Under the pieces are notes generated by a model. It was not told where the DNA came from. It ran no database searches and worked only from the letters and a program-made list of their open reading frames with translations. A DNA stretch of 64,000 nucleotides from Rutidosis leptorrhynchoides (taxonomy: Eukaryota; Streptophyta; Magnoliopsida; Asterales; Asteraceae): positions 34,560,501 to 34,624,500 of the forward strand of contig NC_092335.1 in the NCBI RefSeq assembly GCF_046630445.1. The letters run 5' to 3'. Of this stretch, positions 24,701 through 36,108 are shown one piece after another. The translations under genes and the position numbers were made by a program. How positions within the stretch are numbered: the first letter of the stretch is position 1; each line of letters begins with the position of its first letter.

Positions 24701-25030
24701 ATATATGTCTCGTTTAAAAATCATTAAGTTAGTAGTCTTGTTTTTACATATGTAGTTCATTATTAATATACTTAATGATATGTTTACTTATCATAGTATC
24801 ATGTTAAATATATATATATATATATCCATATATATGTCATCATATAGTTTTTACAAGTTTTAACGTTCGTGAATCACCGGTCAACTTGGGTGGTCAATTG
24901 TCTATATGAAACATATTTCAATTAATCAAGTCTTAACAAGTTTGATTGCTTAACATGTTGGAAACATTTAATCATGTAAATATCTATCTCAATTAATATA
25001 TATAAACATGGAAAAGTTCGGGTCACTACA
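21775..25030 (-). repeat. 5' LTR of GYP-B
   Basis: 3256 bp, two differences from 11923-15178. On the minus strand this is the promoter-bearing copy upstream of the acidic ORF, F-box ORF and gag-pol. The following five bases, ATTGA (25031-25035), are the right target repeat. Confidence 0.95.
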
Positions 25031-25035
25031 ATTGA

Positions 25036-25448
25036 AACTATTGATAACTATTGTTATGATAAACCTATGAACTCACCAACCTTTTGGTTGACACTTTTAG
25101 CATGTTTATTCTCAGGTTTTTCAAAAGTGCTTCCGCTGTCTGCTTGCTATTTGCTCAAGGTGCTGCATGGAGTCTTTTATGCCATATTTTCAAAAAGACA
25201 TTGCATTCAAATATTATTGTTATAATCTGTTATTAAATAAATTGATGATTTAGTCATTTTGTATAAGTTGTCATATATATTTGGGATATGTCTATATTTT
25301 GGTAAACTTTCTATGTATAGAAAGTATGTTTTTTTTTTTTTTTAAATGAATGCAATGTTTTATCAAAACGTATCATATAGAGGTCGAAACCTCGCTGTGG
25401 GACTGTAGATAACGTACCGCGTCAATAGCAATTTTGGCGGGTCGTTAG
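25036..25448 (+). repeat. Left LTR of LARD-E, second piece
   Basis: Continues 11922 across GYP-B and matches about 30282-30694 of the right LTR. It ends GGGTCGTTAG just before the primer-binding site TGGTATCAGAGC at 25452. It includes a stretch (about 25060-25140) that is the counterpart of the GYP-B LTR region around 22090-22170 on the opposite strand. Confidence 0.85.
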
Positions 25449-26458
25449 AGATGGTATCAGAGCGTTGGTTCTAGGGAATTAGGTGCATTAATGTGTCTGA
25501 CCTGGACCGTTAGGATACATTAGTGATCTAGTCTAGAACCGTGTCGTTACACTTATATGTGATTATGTGCATATTCTGATATTAATATAATATTATTATT
25601 ACTGTCGGTGAGAAAGTATTTCTCCCTTTGATTACAAGCCTTCTCATGCTCAAACGAGTTCATTTTCAACACCCCGGTCATTGAAAAACCAGGAAGCGTC
25701 ATTCAGGACTTTCGAAATTTTCGACATTCCTACATGAGTTATTACTTATATATTTTTATAGATATCATATGTGTTATATTATGTGCTTATATGCTTCGAT
25801 TCAGAAACTCCTGACATCTCGAATTGTAAATCGGAAGAAGTCTTATCCGACTCACGAAGATTCTCAATAGTTTCAAAGACATTCTTATGTCATTACCCTT
25901 TCAATATTATTAAATTAATTAAATATTATATTCTCGCACTATTTTTAGTGCACCCCTTTTTGAAATCATTTTGATTTATAAATTTTGGAAAACGACACTT
26001 GTTTTATATCCATAAATATTTTCGAGTAATGTTGGAATGGAAGCATGAGTTAGTGTAATATAATGACGCTTGATCAACGTGGTTATATTACGGTAAGTCA
26101 TGTGGAAGTTTTAATGGAACGTGATGGTGGTAATGCTTGATCAACTTTACTTTCACCACGTACCATGTTACATAAATCCTTTATTATTTTTTTGCTGACA
26201 TATGAATATACTGAGACTCTATATGTGACATCATTCGAGTCACCCGTAATTTCCTTCTCATCTCTGTCATATCACACTTGCACTCCGAGCAGTTTATTCA
26301 AAGGTATTCGTATCAAAAGACTATGATCTCGTTTTACCTACAAGATGCTCGATCTTTCTACGTCAAGACGAACATTTCTATCCTCACTTGTTTCTTAAAC
26401 GCCGTTTAATCACACCAACTAAAATTTCGGGACGAAATTTTCTTTAAGGGGTAGGTAA
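25449..26458 (+). other. Internal region of LARD-E, non-coding
   Basis: About 1 kb between the primer-binding site and the right LTR. No gag, pol or other recognisable coding sequence in any frame. It ends with AAATTTCGGGACGAAATTT (26422-26440) and a purine-rich tract (AAGGGGTAGGTAA). Confidence 0.75.
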
Positions 26459-29400
26459 TGTAATAACCCGACTTTTTCCGTTAACTTTTCGTTGAGAACT
26501 TAACAACCGTTGCTTAAAACTTACAATTTTGTATGTATTTTTTTTTAAATATACTATTATTAATATTGGTTATATTTTATTTTTTTTAAAACACTACGGT
26601 TAGTGAAAACGAAAAAAATATATTTTAAGACAACAAAACGTATGATTATTAATTTTAATAGTTATTATGTTATATAATAATTGAGTTTTGAAAATCAACT
26701 GTATTAATTAGGATATTCTTAAACTAAACGCGAGAAAATTAGTTTAAACATTCATGTTTTCAGTATCTAATTTAAAAATATAATAAATAAGTATTTTATG
26801 AAACACATCAACTAAGTATAACGTCAAGATTCTAAAAGGTTTTGAACAATATATAAATGTATTTTTTTAAATACAAAATAAATCAATTAAGTAAATCATA
26901 TTAAAGTAAAATACATTGGGTTTTAGATAACGGATAAGAATTTAATAGAACCCGTGACCATACAGTTAAAAATTGTGACATCTATAATTATAATTGCAAA
27001 TAGATATAATACCCGTGTTTATCAAATTATTACACCCGTGATATCTTATAACTACCCGTGACTACTACAGTTTAAACCGTGACTTCCCTTTTCTACTTAT
27101 ATTTCTGATCTAGATTCATTTCACCAAACAAACACACATACGTATCTATCTTATTCTCTTATCAAGAACACCCATTACTATTCATCATCATCATCAATCT
27201 TTCATCCTCAAGAACACCTTCAATAATCACTTGATCATAAAATCGTTTACATATTCGGACTCCTCTCGAAGAGCTCTACACATCTATACCAATAATTTCT
27301 TGATTAGGGTAAGTTTCAAAAACTCTAATTTTTGGGTTTTCATGTTTTTGTTACATTTTAGGGTAGATATAGTGTCTAGTGCTCAAGTCCTTGTATGTAT
27401 GCATGATAGTATTCGTTAATTTGATCGTTTGATGACTTTTTGATGAATCACGAATTTGTTTTGTGTGAGGTCAGAAACTTAAACTTGTTGAATGTATAAT
27501 ATTATGAGATAATCAGAATCCTCTTGAAAAACTAATAAGTTTGGGCTTTGGAATTTCGAATTTTCGTTACCGTATGCTCATGTTATGCTTAATTGAAGTT
27601 TTAACTCGTTTTTATGAATGATCACGTTTTTGAATAATATGCTACTGATATGAACATGATATTTTCAGTTTATGAAATAATTATAAATGAAATCCTTGTG
27701 AAAAATTAATAAGTTTGCTCTTTTGAATCGCATATTTTCGCTATGTATAACTCAAGTTATGATCAATTGAATTATCGTTGTGTTTTATGCATTAATCTGA
27801 AAACTGGTATTGATTGGTGATGAATTGGTTTATGTATGTTACATGGTTGAAAAGATAAGTGAAAAACACTCAAGATAGACTCGGATATCATGTTAATTGG
27901 ATTTTTAAAACTCCCGTTATGCTTAATTGATTATTAGACCCGACTTTTGTTGATCAACATTTTAAACAGATGAAAAACACCATTTAAATTGATTTCTGGA
28001 TTATGAGCTGAGGATTTTTGAAAATTATATGATTAGTACTTCACTTTTCATGTAGAGTATGCATGCTAATTGTTCCTAGATGTTCGGTTATATGCGTTCG
28101 AATATGACCTCCTGAAACGAATTGAATCTGTCCAAAAAATTTGCAGCGAATGACATAACTTGATTTGTAGATGGACTTAGGACTTGTGCTTCTGGTATGT
28201 GGTTATTTACATGTTGTTTCACATATGTCATTTGTATGTTAGCTTCTGAAACCGTTGTTTGCTATGCGTTATATGTGTTACAAAACAACATGTCTAAATT
28301 CTATCCAAATCAGGAAGTCCGTAGTATTTTGTAAAACTGTACGAATTGGCTATATGAATTGCTTAGATTTATTTACCAGTGATTATTTGAGATGTTTGTG
28401 GCCATCTCCAATTGGCCGTTCGTCGTTTTCATTTTTCTAGAATAAATGGCAGAATTTACAAAACTGGCGCGTGCTGAAAATTTTCTAAAAAACTGTCGGG
28501 CGCATTTGAGACTGCTGCGATTTTTCTATTATGACTTAGAGTCTGATCTCTGGATATGTTTTAGGACTTTGAGTTACGGAGATTTTGGCGTGTATTTTAA
28601 GTCAAACGGACCTGTACTTATTTTTATAAAAATTCTGGAAGTTGACCACATTATTTAAGCTAAATATTATGTGCAATTGACTTTGTTTGACCAAATGGGT
28701 TTAATGGGTCAAAATGGGTAACGATCAGTGTAGAAAATTCCCAAACGTCGATTTAAGTAAGTTTAAAGGTTGTGGTGTTTAAAAAATAAGTTGTGGCATG
28801 TTTTGGTCAAAATGGGTGTTTATGATCCATTTGGGTCATACGAGCCTACTTTGACCCATATGCGAAATTTTGAGAACCAAAGGTATGTAACACATCCCGT
28901 ATATTGATTTAAGTATGTTTGAAAGTTTTGGTGCTTTAAAAATGAGTTTGGGTCAAATTTGGTTTAAAGAAAGTTTTATGACTCATTCGGATCAAACGTG
29001 CATAAATTGACCCATATGCATAATTTTAGAAAACGAAAATCACCAACACATCTAAAATGTCATTTTTGAGCTGTGATAAAAATTTGGTTAAGTCAGGTCA
29101 GCCGGATTCAAATTTGGATCGTCAACCGAAAATTTTAGTATTTTAACAAAATTGTCAAAATGACTCTCGGACCTACTTTGAGGACTCGCAAGTTGAAATC
29201 AGTTAAGTTTAGATAAAAACTATTATTTGGTATTGAAAGTATTTGCGACAAACTTTAAAACGATATATTATTTGTATAATTTTGTTGAGTCTAAACAGGT
29301 ATAAAACAAGCGAGAAAATGGGCAATCGTTGCTGATTTTGAACACTTAAACAAAAATTTTATCAGCATTTTATGTTTCGGGAGACTGTTTTCGCGAGGTC

Positions 29401-30694
29401 ATAACTTTAAAACCGTAACTCCCTTTTTGTCAAATAAACTGTATATAGAAAGGTGGGATGACATAATTTCCAATGGTCACGACCTAAGGTATTATATCAA
29501 ATTTGGTAGGACCCGGAATCAGCTGCAAAATACTAAAAATACATATATATAAATAATATAAATTTTTCTAAGTAAAAATGAATAACTTAAGTTTGACCTA
29601 TGTTTGACTACTTGACCAACTTGTGTAATTTTATGCGGTTGTTGACTTGTGTTAACCATGTTGACTGTGTTTGACTTGCGTTTGACTTGCGTTTGACTTG
29701 CGTTGACTTTTGTTGACTTTTGCTAAATTTATGAGTCGGACTTGAGCAATAGGACTATACGAACCCTATGACCTGACCTAGCTTGTTAGACATTTATTAA
29801 CCAACATATATTCTTTAGGATGAGGTCTACGGTTACCTGCATTCCGAGTATTGGTTACATCTACGTGAATTGTTTATTGGGCTACAAAGGTGAGTTTCAT
29901 TACTCCCTTTTTATATATATTTTTGGGCTGAGAATACATGCGCTGTTTTATAAATGTTTTACGAAATAGGCACAAGTACTAAAACTAATTCTATGTGGGT
30001 TTAAACCAGAAATATACCCTTAGCTTGGTAACATTAAACTACTTGTCTATGTACGGTAGGCGCGAATCCTAAAGATAGATCTATTGGGCCTGACAAACCC
30101 CATCCTGCCTATGGGATGCTTTAGTACTTCGAGGTTATTTTAAACACACCTGATCTGGTGTACTTCAGAGGGTAAAACATGAACGTTAAGGCTTGTTACC
30201 GGGTGCCTACAACTTATAGAATACTTTTATGCACTTGCGAGTGTACATATATTTATAAACGGAAATCTTGTGGTCTATTGAAACTATTGATAACTATTGT
30301 TATGATAAACCTATGAACTCACCAACCTTTTGGTTGACACTTTTAGCATGTTTATTCTCAGGTTTTTCAAAAGTGCTTCCGCTGTCTGCTTGCTATTTGC
30401 TCAAGGTGCTGCATGGAGTCTTTTATGCCATATTTTCAAAAAGACATTGCATTCAAATATTATTGTTATAATCTGTTATTAAATAAATTGATGATTTAGT
30501 CATTTTGTATAAGTTGTCATATATATTTGGGATATGTCTATATTTTGGTAAACTTTCTATGTATAGAAAGTATGTTTTTTTTTTTTAAAAAATGAATGCA
30601 ATGTTTTATCAAAACGTATCATATAGAGGTCGAAACCTCGCTGTGGGACTGTAGATAACGTACCGCGTCAATAGCAATTTTGGCGGGTCGTTAG
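26459..30694 (+). repeat. Right LTR of LARD-E (4.2 kb)
   Basis: Begins TGTAATAACCCG after the polypurine tract and ends GGGTCGTTAG at the junction with GYP-A pol. Its final 0.9 kb duplicates the left LTR pieces. Non-coding. Bases 27100-27320 look like a transcribed leader with a possible splice donor (AGGGTAAGTTTC near 27306). The conserved LTR block lies at about 30058-30134. Confidence 0.8.
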
Positions 30695-33600
30695 ACCTTA
30701 GAACACGTCAAACATTCTCCTACATATTTAGCAATATCGGCTTTCATACCTGGCCACCAAAAATGTTTCTTAAGATCCTTGTACATCTTCCCCGTTCCAG
30801 GATGTATTGAGTATCTGGTTTTATGAGCTTCTCTAAGTACCATTTCTCTCATATCTCCAAATTTTGGTACCCAAATTCTTTCAGCCCTATACCGGGTTCC
30901 GTCTTCCTGAATATTAAGATGCTTCTCCGATCCTTTGGGTATTTCATCCTTTAAATTTCTCTCTTTTAAAACTCCTTGTTGCACCTCCTTTATTTGAGTA
31001 GTAAGGTTAGTGTGAATCATTATATTCATAGATTTCACTCGAATGGGTTCTCTGTCCTTTCTGCTCAAGGCGTCGGCTACCACATTTGCCTTCCCCGGGT
31101 GGTAACGAATCTCAAAGTCGTAATCATTCAACAATTCAATCCACCTACGCTGCCTCATATTCAGTTGTTTCTGATTAAATATGTGTTGAAGACTTTTGTG
31201 GTCGGTATATATAATACTTTTGACCCCATATAAGTAGTGCCTCCAAGTCTTTAATGCAAAAACAACCGCGCCTAATTCCAAATCATGCGTCGTATAATTT
31301 TGCTTGTGAATCTTCAATTGTCTAGACGCATAAGCAATCACCTTCGTCCGTTGCATTAATACACAACCGAGACCTTGCTTTGATGCGTCACAATAAATCA
31401 CAAAATCATCATTCCCTTCAGGCAATGACAATATAGGTGCCGTAGTTAGCTTTTTCTTCAATAATTGAAACGCCTTCTCTTGTTCATCCTTCCATTCAAA
31501 TTTCTTCCCTTTATGCGTTAATGCAGTCAAGGGTTTTGCTATTTTGGAGAAATCTTGGATGAATCTTCTGTAGTAACCAGCCAATCCTAAAAATTGACGT
31601 ATATGCTTCGGAGTTTTTGGGGTTTCCCACTTTTTAACGGTTTCAATCTTTGCTGGATCCACCTGAATACCTTCTTTGTTCACTATGTGACTGAGGAATT
31701 GAACTTCTTCCAACCAAAATGCACACTTTGAAAACTTAGCGTACAGTTTTTCTTTCCTCAATACTTCTAGCACTTTTATCAAATGTTCTTCGTGCTCTTG
31801 ATCATTCTTTGAGTAAATAAGTATGTCATCGATGAAAACAATGACAAACTTGTAAAGATATGGCCCACACACTCGGTTTATAAGGTCCATGAACACAGCT
31901 AGTGCGTTAGTCAATCCAAACGGCATAACCATAAACTCGTAATGACCATAACGCGTCCTAAAAGCAGTTTTTGGAATATCATCCTCCTTTACTCGCATTT
32001 GATGATATCCAGAACGTAAATCGATCTTCGAATAAACCGACGAGCCTTGTAGTTGATCAAATAAGTCATCAATTCTCGACAGTGGATAACGGTTTTTGAT
32101 GGTAAGTTTGTTCAACTCTCTGTAGTCAATACACAACCTAAATGTACCATCCTTCTTCTTGACAAACAAAACAGGAGCTCCCCATGGTGATGTGCTTGGT
32201 CGAATGAAACCACGTTCTAATAGTTCTTGCAGTTGGCTTTGCAGTTCTTTCATCTCGCTGGGTGCGAGTCTATAAGGAGCACGAGCTATTGGTGCAGCTC
32301 CTGGTACAAGATCTATTTGAAATTCAACAGATCGATGTGGAGGTAGTCCCGGTAATTCTTTCGGAAATACATCGGGAAATTCTTTTGCGACGGGAACATC
32401 ATTGATGCTCTTTTCTTCAGTTTGTACTTTCTCGACTTGTGCTAGAACAGCATAGCAACCTTTTCTTATTAGTTTTTGTGCCTTCAAATTACTAATAAGA
32501 TGTAGCTTCATGTTGCCCTTTTCTCCGTACACCATTAAGGGTTCTCCTTCTTCTCGTACAATGCGAATTGCATTTTTATAACATACGATCTCTGCTTTCA
32601 CCTTCTTCAGCCAGTCCATGCCAACTATTACATCAAAACTCCCTAACTCTACTAGTATCAAATCAATCCTAAATATTTCGCTACCCAGTTTAATTTCTCG
32701 ATTCCGGCATATATTATCTGCTGAAATTAATTTACCGTTTGCTAATTCGAGTAAAAATTTACTATCCAACGGCGTCAATGGACAACTTAATTTAGCACAA
32801 AAATCTCTACTCATATAGCTTCTATCCGCACCCTAATCAAATAAAACGTAAGCAGATTTATTGTCAATAAGAAACGTACCCGTAACAAGCTCCGGGTCTT
32901 CCTGTGCCTCTGCCGCATTAATATTGAAAACTCTTCCGCGGCCTTGTCCATTCGTGTTCTCCTGGTTCGGGCAATTTCTAATAATGTGGCCCGGTTTTCC
33001 ACATTTATAACAAACTACATTGGCATAACTTGCTCCGACACTACTTGCTCCGCCATTACTCGTTCCGACACCATTTGTTCCTATCGTTCTGTTAACCCCT
33101 GGTCCGTAGACCTCACACTTCACCGCGCTATGACCATTTCTTTTACACTTGTTGCAAAATTTGGTGCAGAACCCCGAGTGATACTTTTCACACCTTTGGC
33201 ATAGCTGCTTCTGATTGTTGTTGTTGTTGCGGTTGTTATTGTTGTTGGGATGATTGTTGTAGTTGCTGTTGTTGTTGTTGTTGTGGTTGTTGTTGTTGTT
33301 GTTGGGTCGTTTGTTGTAGTTGCGATTGATATTGCGATTGTTGGGATAATTGTTGCGATTATTATTGTAATTGCTGTTGTTGTTGTATTGGTGATTCTTA
33401 TCACCGTTTTCCTCCCACTTTCTTTTGACTTGCTTCACATTGGCCTCTTCAGCCGTCTGTACTTTAATTCTTTCCTCAATCTGGTTCACTAGTTTGTGAG
33501 CCATTCTACATGCCTGTTGTATGGAGGCGGGCTCGTGTGAACTTATATCTTCTTGGATTCTTTCCTGTAATCCTTTCACAAACGCGTCAATCTTCTCTTC

Positions 33601-34137
33601 CTCATCTTCGAACGCTCCCGGACACAATAGGCACAATTCTGTGAATCGTCTTTCGTACGTGGTAATATCAAATCCTTGGGTTCGTAACCCTCTAAGTTCT
33701 GTCTTGAGCTTATTGACCTCGGTTCTGGGACGGTACTTCTCGTTCATCAAGTGCTTGAATGCTGACCACGGTAGTGCGTACGCATCATCTTGTCCCACTT
33801 GCTCTAGATAGGTATTCCACCATGTTAACGCAGAACCTGTGAAGGTATACGTAGCGTACTTCACTTTGTCCTCTTCAGTACACTTACTTATGGCAAACAC
33901 CGATTCGACCTTCTCGGTCCACCGTTTCAATCCGATCGGTCCTTCGGTTCCATCAAATTCCAACGGTTTGCAGGCAGTGAATTCTTTGTAGGTGCATCCT
34001 ACACGATTTCCTGTACTGCTAGATCCAAGGTTATTGTTGGTATGTAGCGCAGCCTGTACTGCGGCTATGTTTGAAGCTAGAAAAGTACGGAATTCCTCTT
34101 TATTCATATTCACGGTGTGTCGAGTAGTCGGTGCCAT
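30695..34137 (-). pseudogene. GYP-A gag, protease, RT, RNase H and integrase start (fossil)
   Basis: Minus strand from [16 protein letters not shown] at 34137. It has the same domain series as GYP-B: gag, an asparagine-rich linker (about 33220-33390) of different length, CCHC knuckles, protease, RT with FIDDILIYS near 31825, RNase H, and the start of the integrase zinc-binding region before LARD-E interrupts it. The rest of pol is at 10323-11428. Broken. Confidence 0.88.
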
Positions 34138-34478
34138 TTCCTTCAAAATAGTCAAATGGAACAAGTTAATCATACATAATATTAAGAGTAGTTAATAGTA
34201 TTTCGTAGCATAATATGAACTCATTTATAAAAGCTTTTTCTTCATATTAGCATTTTATAAGTTTAAATTCGGGTAGTACCTACCCGTTAAGTTCATACTT
34301 AGTAGCTAATATACAATTCAACTACTACAATTCTATATAAAAAACTGATTATAATAATATTTCACGTTCAAACTTTTATACAATATTTTACAAACTTACA
34401 ATACCGATTATTTTACATAAAGCGTGAAATATAGCACACAATAACTTTGATACAAGATAGTTGTGAAGATAATTCTAG

Positions 34479-35162
34479 CTAGTACACAAGTCGTTCAGCA
34501 AAGGCAATAAAGACACGTAATTCATACGTCCAGAAACAAGTCATGCATTCTGGTTTTACTAGGACTATTTCCCATCCTTGGTCTTGTGGAACATAACCGT
34601 TATGGCCGTTGATAAGACAGCGTGTTGTAACGTCGTCAAAGGGACGAGGGTTACGTAATGACCAACAGTCTTGTAATAACCTAAAAACCTCATTTCTTAC
34701 CCCAATTACTGACTCCGTCACTTGTGGGAACGTTTTGTTTAATAGTTGTAGCCCGATGTTCTTTTTCTCACTTTGGTGAGAAGCGAACATTACTAACCCG
34801 TAAGCATAGCATGCTTCTTTATGTTGCATGTTAGCCGCTTTTTCTAAATCATGAAGTCCTATATTCGGATACATTGAGTCAAAATAATTTCTTAACCCGT
34901 TGCGTAAAATAGCATTTGGGTTCCCCGCAATATATGCGTCAAAGTAAACACATCGTAACTTATGGGTTTCCCAATGTGATATCCCCCATCTTTCAAACGA
35001 AAGTCTCTTATAAACCAAGACATTCTTGGAACGTTCTTCGAATGTCTTACAAACTGATTTCGTCGTAAATAGTTGTGCCGAAGAATTCTGACCGACTCTA
35101 GACAAGATTTCATCAATCATGTCTCCGGGTAGGTCTCTTAAAATATTGGGTTGTCTATCCAT
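34479..35162 (-). CDS. F-box protein carried by GYP-A
   Basis: 227 residues, the same length and position as the GYP-B copy at 20130-20813, with about a dozen amino-acid differences scattered outside the most conserved F-box positions. The frame is open although GYP-A is the older and broken element. F-box at residues 8-52 (LPGDMIDEILSRVGQ), then a helical Sel1-like middle and a conserved C-terminal part (QDQGWEIVLVKPECMTCFWT). Either capture is recent or the protein is kept by selection. Its expression cannot be seen here. Confidence 0.75.
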   Translation of the reverse strand: MDRQPNILRDLPGDMIDEILSRVGQNSSAQLFTTKSVCKTFEERSKNVLVYKRLSFERWGISHWETHKLRCVYFDAYIAGNPNAILRNGLRNYFDSMYPNIGLHDLEKAANMQHKEACYAYGLVMFASHQSEKKNIGLQLLNKTFPQVTESVIGVRNEVFRLLQDCWSLRNPRPFDDVTTRCLINGHNGYVPQDQGWEIVLVKPECMTCFWTYELRVFIAFAERLVY

Positions 35163-35299
35163 TTTGTGTTTTTAAACTGTAAAATAGACAAGAGTTAGAT
35201 TCATAAAAAAAATACTTATTAATACAAGCAATTTTTACATATATCATAAAGCATAAGCACACTATATTACATATATTACACTACACGAATACAACTATC

Positions 35300-35899
35300 T
35301 TATTCTGACTCGCTCGTTTCTTCTTCTTCGGTTTTGGTTCGTTTTGCCAAGTTTCTAGGGATATATGATGTTCCCCTAATACGAGCTGTCGTTTTCCACA
35401 ACGGTTTAGAAAAACCTGGTGGTTTAGAGGTTCCCGGGTCATTGTTACAACTTAAGGGCTTCGGGGGTTGACGATACATATAAAGTTCATCGGGGTTGGA
35501 ATTAGATTTCTCTATTTTTATGCCCTTTCCCTTATTATTTTCTTTTGCCTTTTTAAATTCAGTTGGGGTAATTTCTATAACATCATCGGAATTCTCATCG
35601 GAATCCGATTCATCGGAGAATTGGTAATCCTCCCAATATTTTGCTTCCTTGGCGGAAACACCATTGACCATAATTAACCTTGGTCGGTTGGTTGAGGATT
35701 TTCTCTTACTTAACTGTTTTATTATTTCCCCCACCGGTTCTATTTCCTCCTCCGGTTCTTCCTCTTCCGGTTCTGATTCTTCTTCCTGTTCTGATTCTTC
35801 TTCCGGTTCCTCTTCGGGAACTTGTGAATCAGTCCAATATATATTCGACTCTTCGTTATTATTAGGTGAGTCAATGGGATTTGTGCTAGAGGTAGACAT
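35300..35899 (-). CDS. Acidic protein ORF carried by GYP-A
   Basis: 199 residues, upstream of the F-box ORF on the same strand. Glutamate-rich repeat at the N-terminal end, then a basic patch, the DDVIEITP motif, and a C-terminal tail ending in an acidic TEEEETSESE. Same family as 20990-21565. No function assigned. Confidence 0.62.
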   Translation of the reverse strand: MSTSSTNPIDSPNNNEESNIYWTDSQVPEEEPEEESEQEEESEPEEEEPEEEIEPVGEIIKQLSKRKSSTNRPRLIMVNGVSAKEAKYWEDYQFSDESDSDENSDDVIEITPTEFKKAKENNKGKGIKIEKSNSNPDELYMYRQPPKPLSCNNDPGTSKPPGFSKPLWKTTARIRGTSYIPRNLAKRTKTEEEETSESE

Positions 35900-36108
35900 C
35901 TATCACACAATATCAAACATGTTAAGAGATTAATATATCACATAATATATACATGTTAATAATATATAGTTTCCAACAAAAATGTTAAGCAATCATTTTT
36001 AAAGAAAACACGGTCGAAGTCCAGACTCACTAATGCATCCTAACAAACTCGATAAGACACATTAATGCAAATTTTCTGGTTCTCTAAGACCAACGCTCGG
36101 ATAGCAAC

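Larger units (their letters stand above)
11923..25030 (-). mobile_element. GYP-B: young Ty3-gypsy chromovirus (Tekay/Del type) with two extra ORFs
   Basis: A 13.1-kb element in minus orientation inserted into LARD-E's left LTR. LTRs lie at 11923-15178 and 21775-25030, each exactly 3256 bp, and differ at only two positions by eye (about 0.06%), so insertion was very recent. Target repeat ATTGA is at 11918-11922 and 25031-25035. The primer-binding site (minus strand, 21761-21772, TGGTATCCGAGC) is tRNA-Met type. The polypurine tract with its adjacent palindrome is at about 15179-15214. Reading from the 5' LTR: acidic ORF, F-box ORF, then gag, protease, RT, RNase H, integrase and chromodomain. 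Structurally whole, with about two interruptions in gag-pol. Treated as a fossil. Confidence 0.94.
11424..30694 (+). mobile_element. LARD-E: large non-coding LTR element, with GYP-B nested inside
   Basis: Plus-strand element inside GYP-A pol. Its left LTR is only partly present (about 0.9 kb: 11424-11922 continuing at 25036-25448) and is split by GYP-B. A tRNA-Met primer-binding site (TGGTATCAGAGC) lies at 25452-25463. The internal region to 26458 is about 1 kb with no gag or pol, and the right LTR is 26459-30694 (4.2 kb). The shared 0.9 kb of the two LTRs differs by only three or four substitutions plus a T-run length. LTR termini, primer site and polypurine tract resemble those of GYP-A/B, so it is probably mobilised by that family. 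Non-autonomous. Treated as a fossil. Confidence 0.8.
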
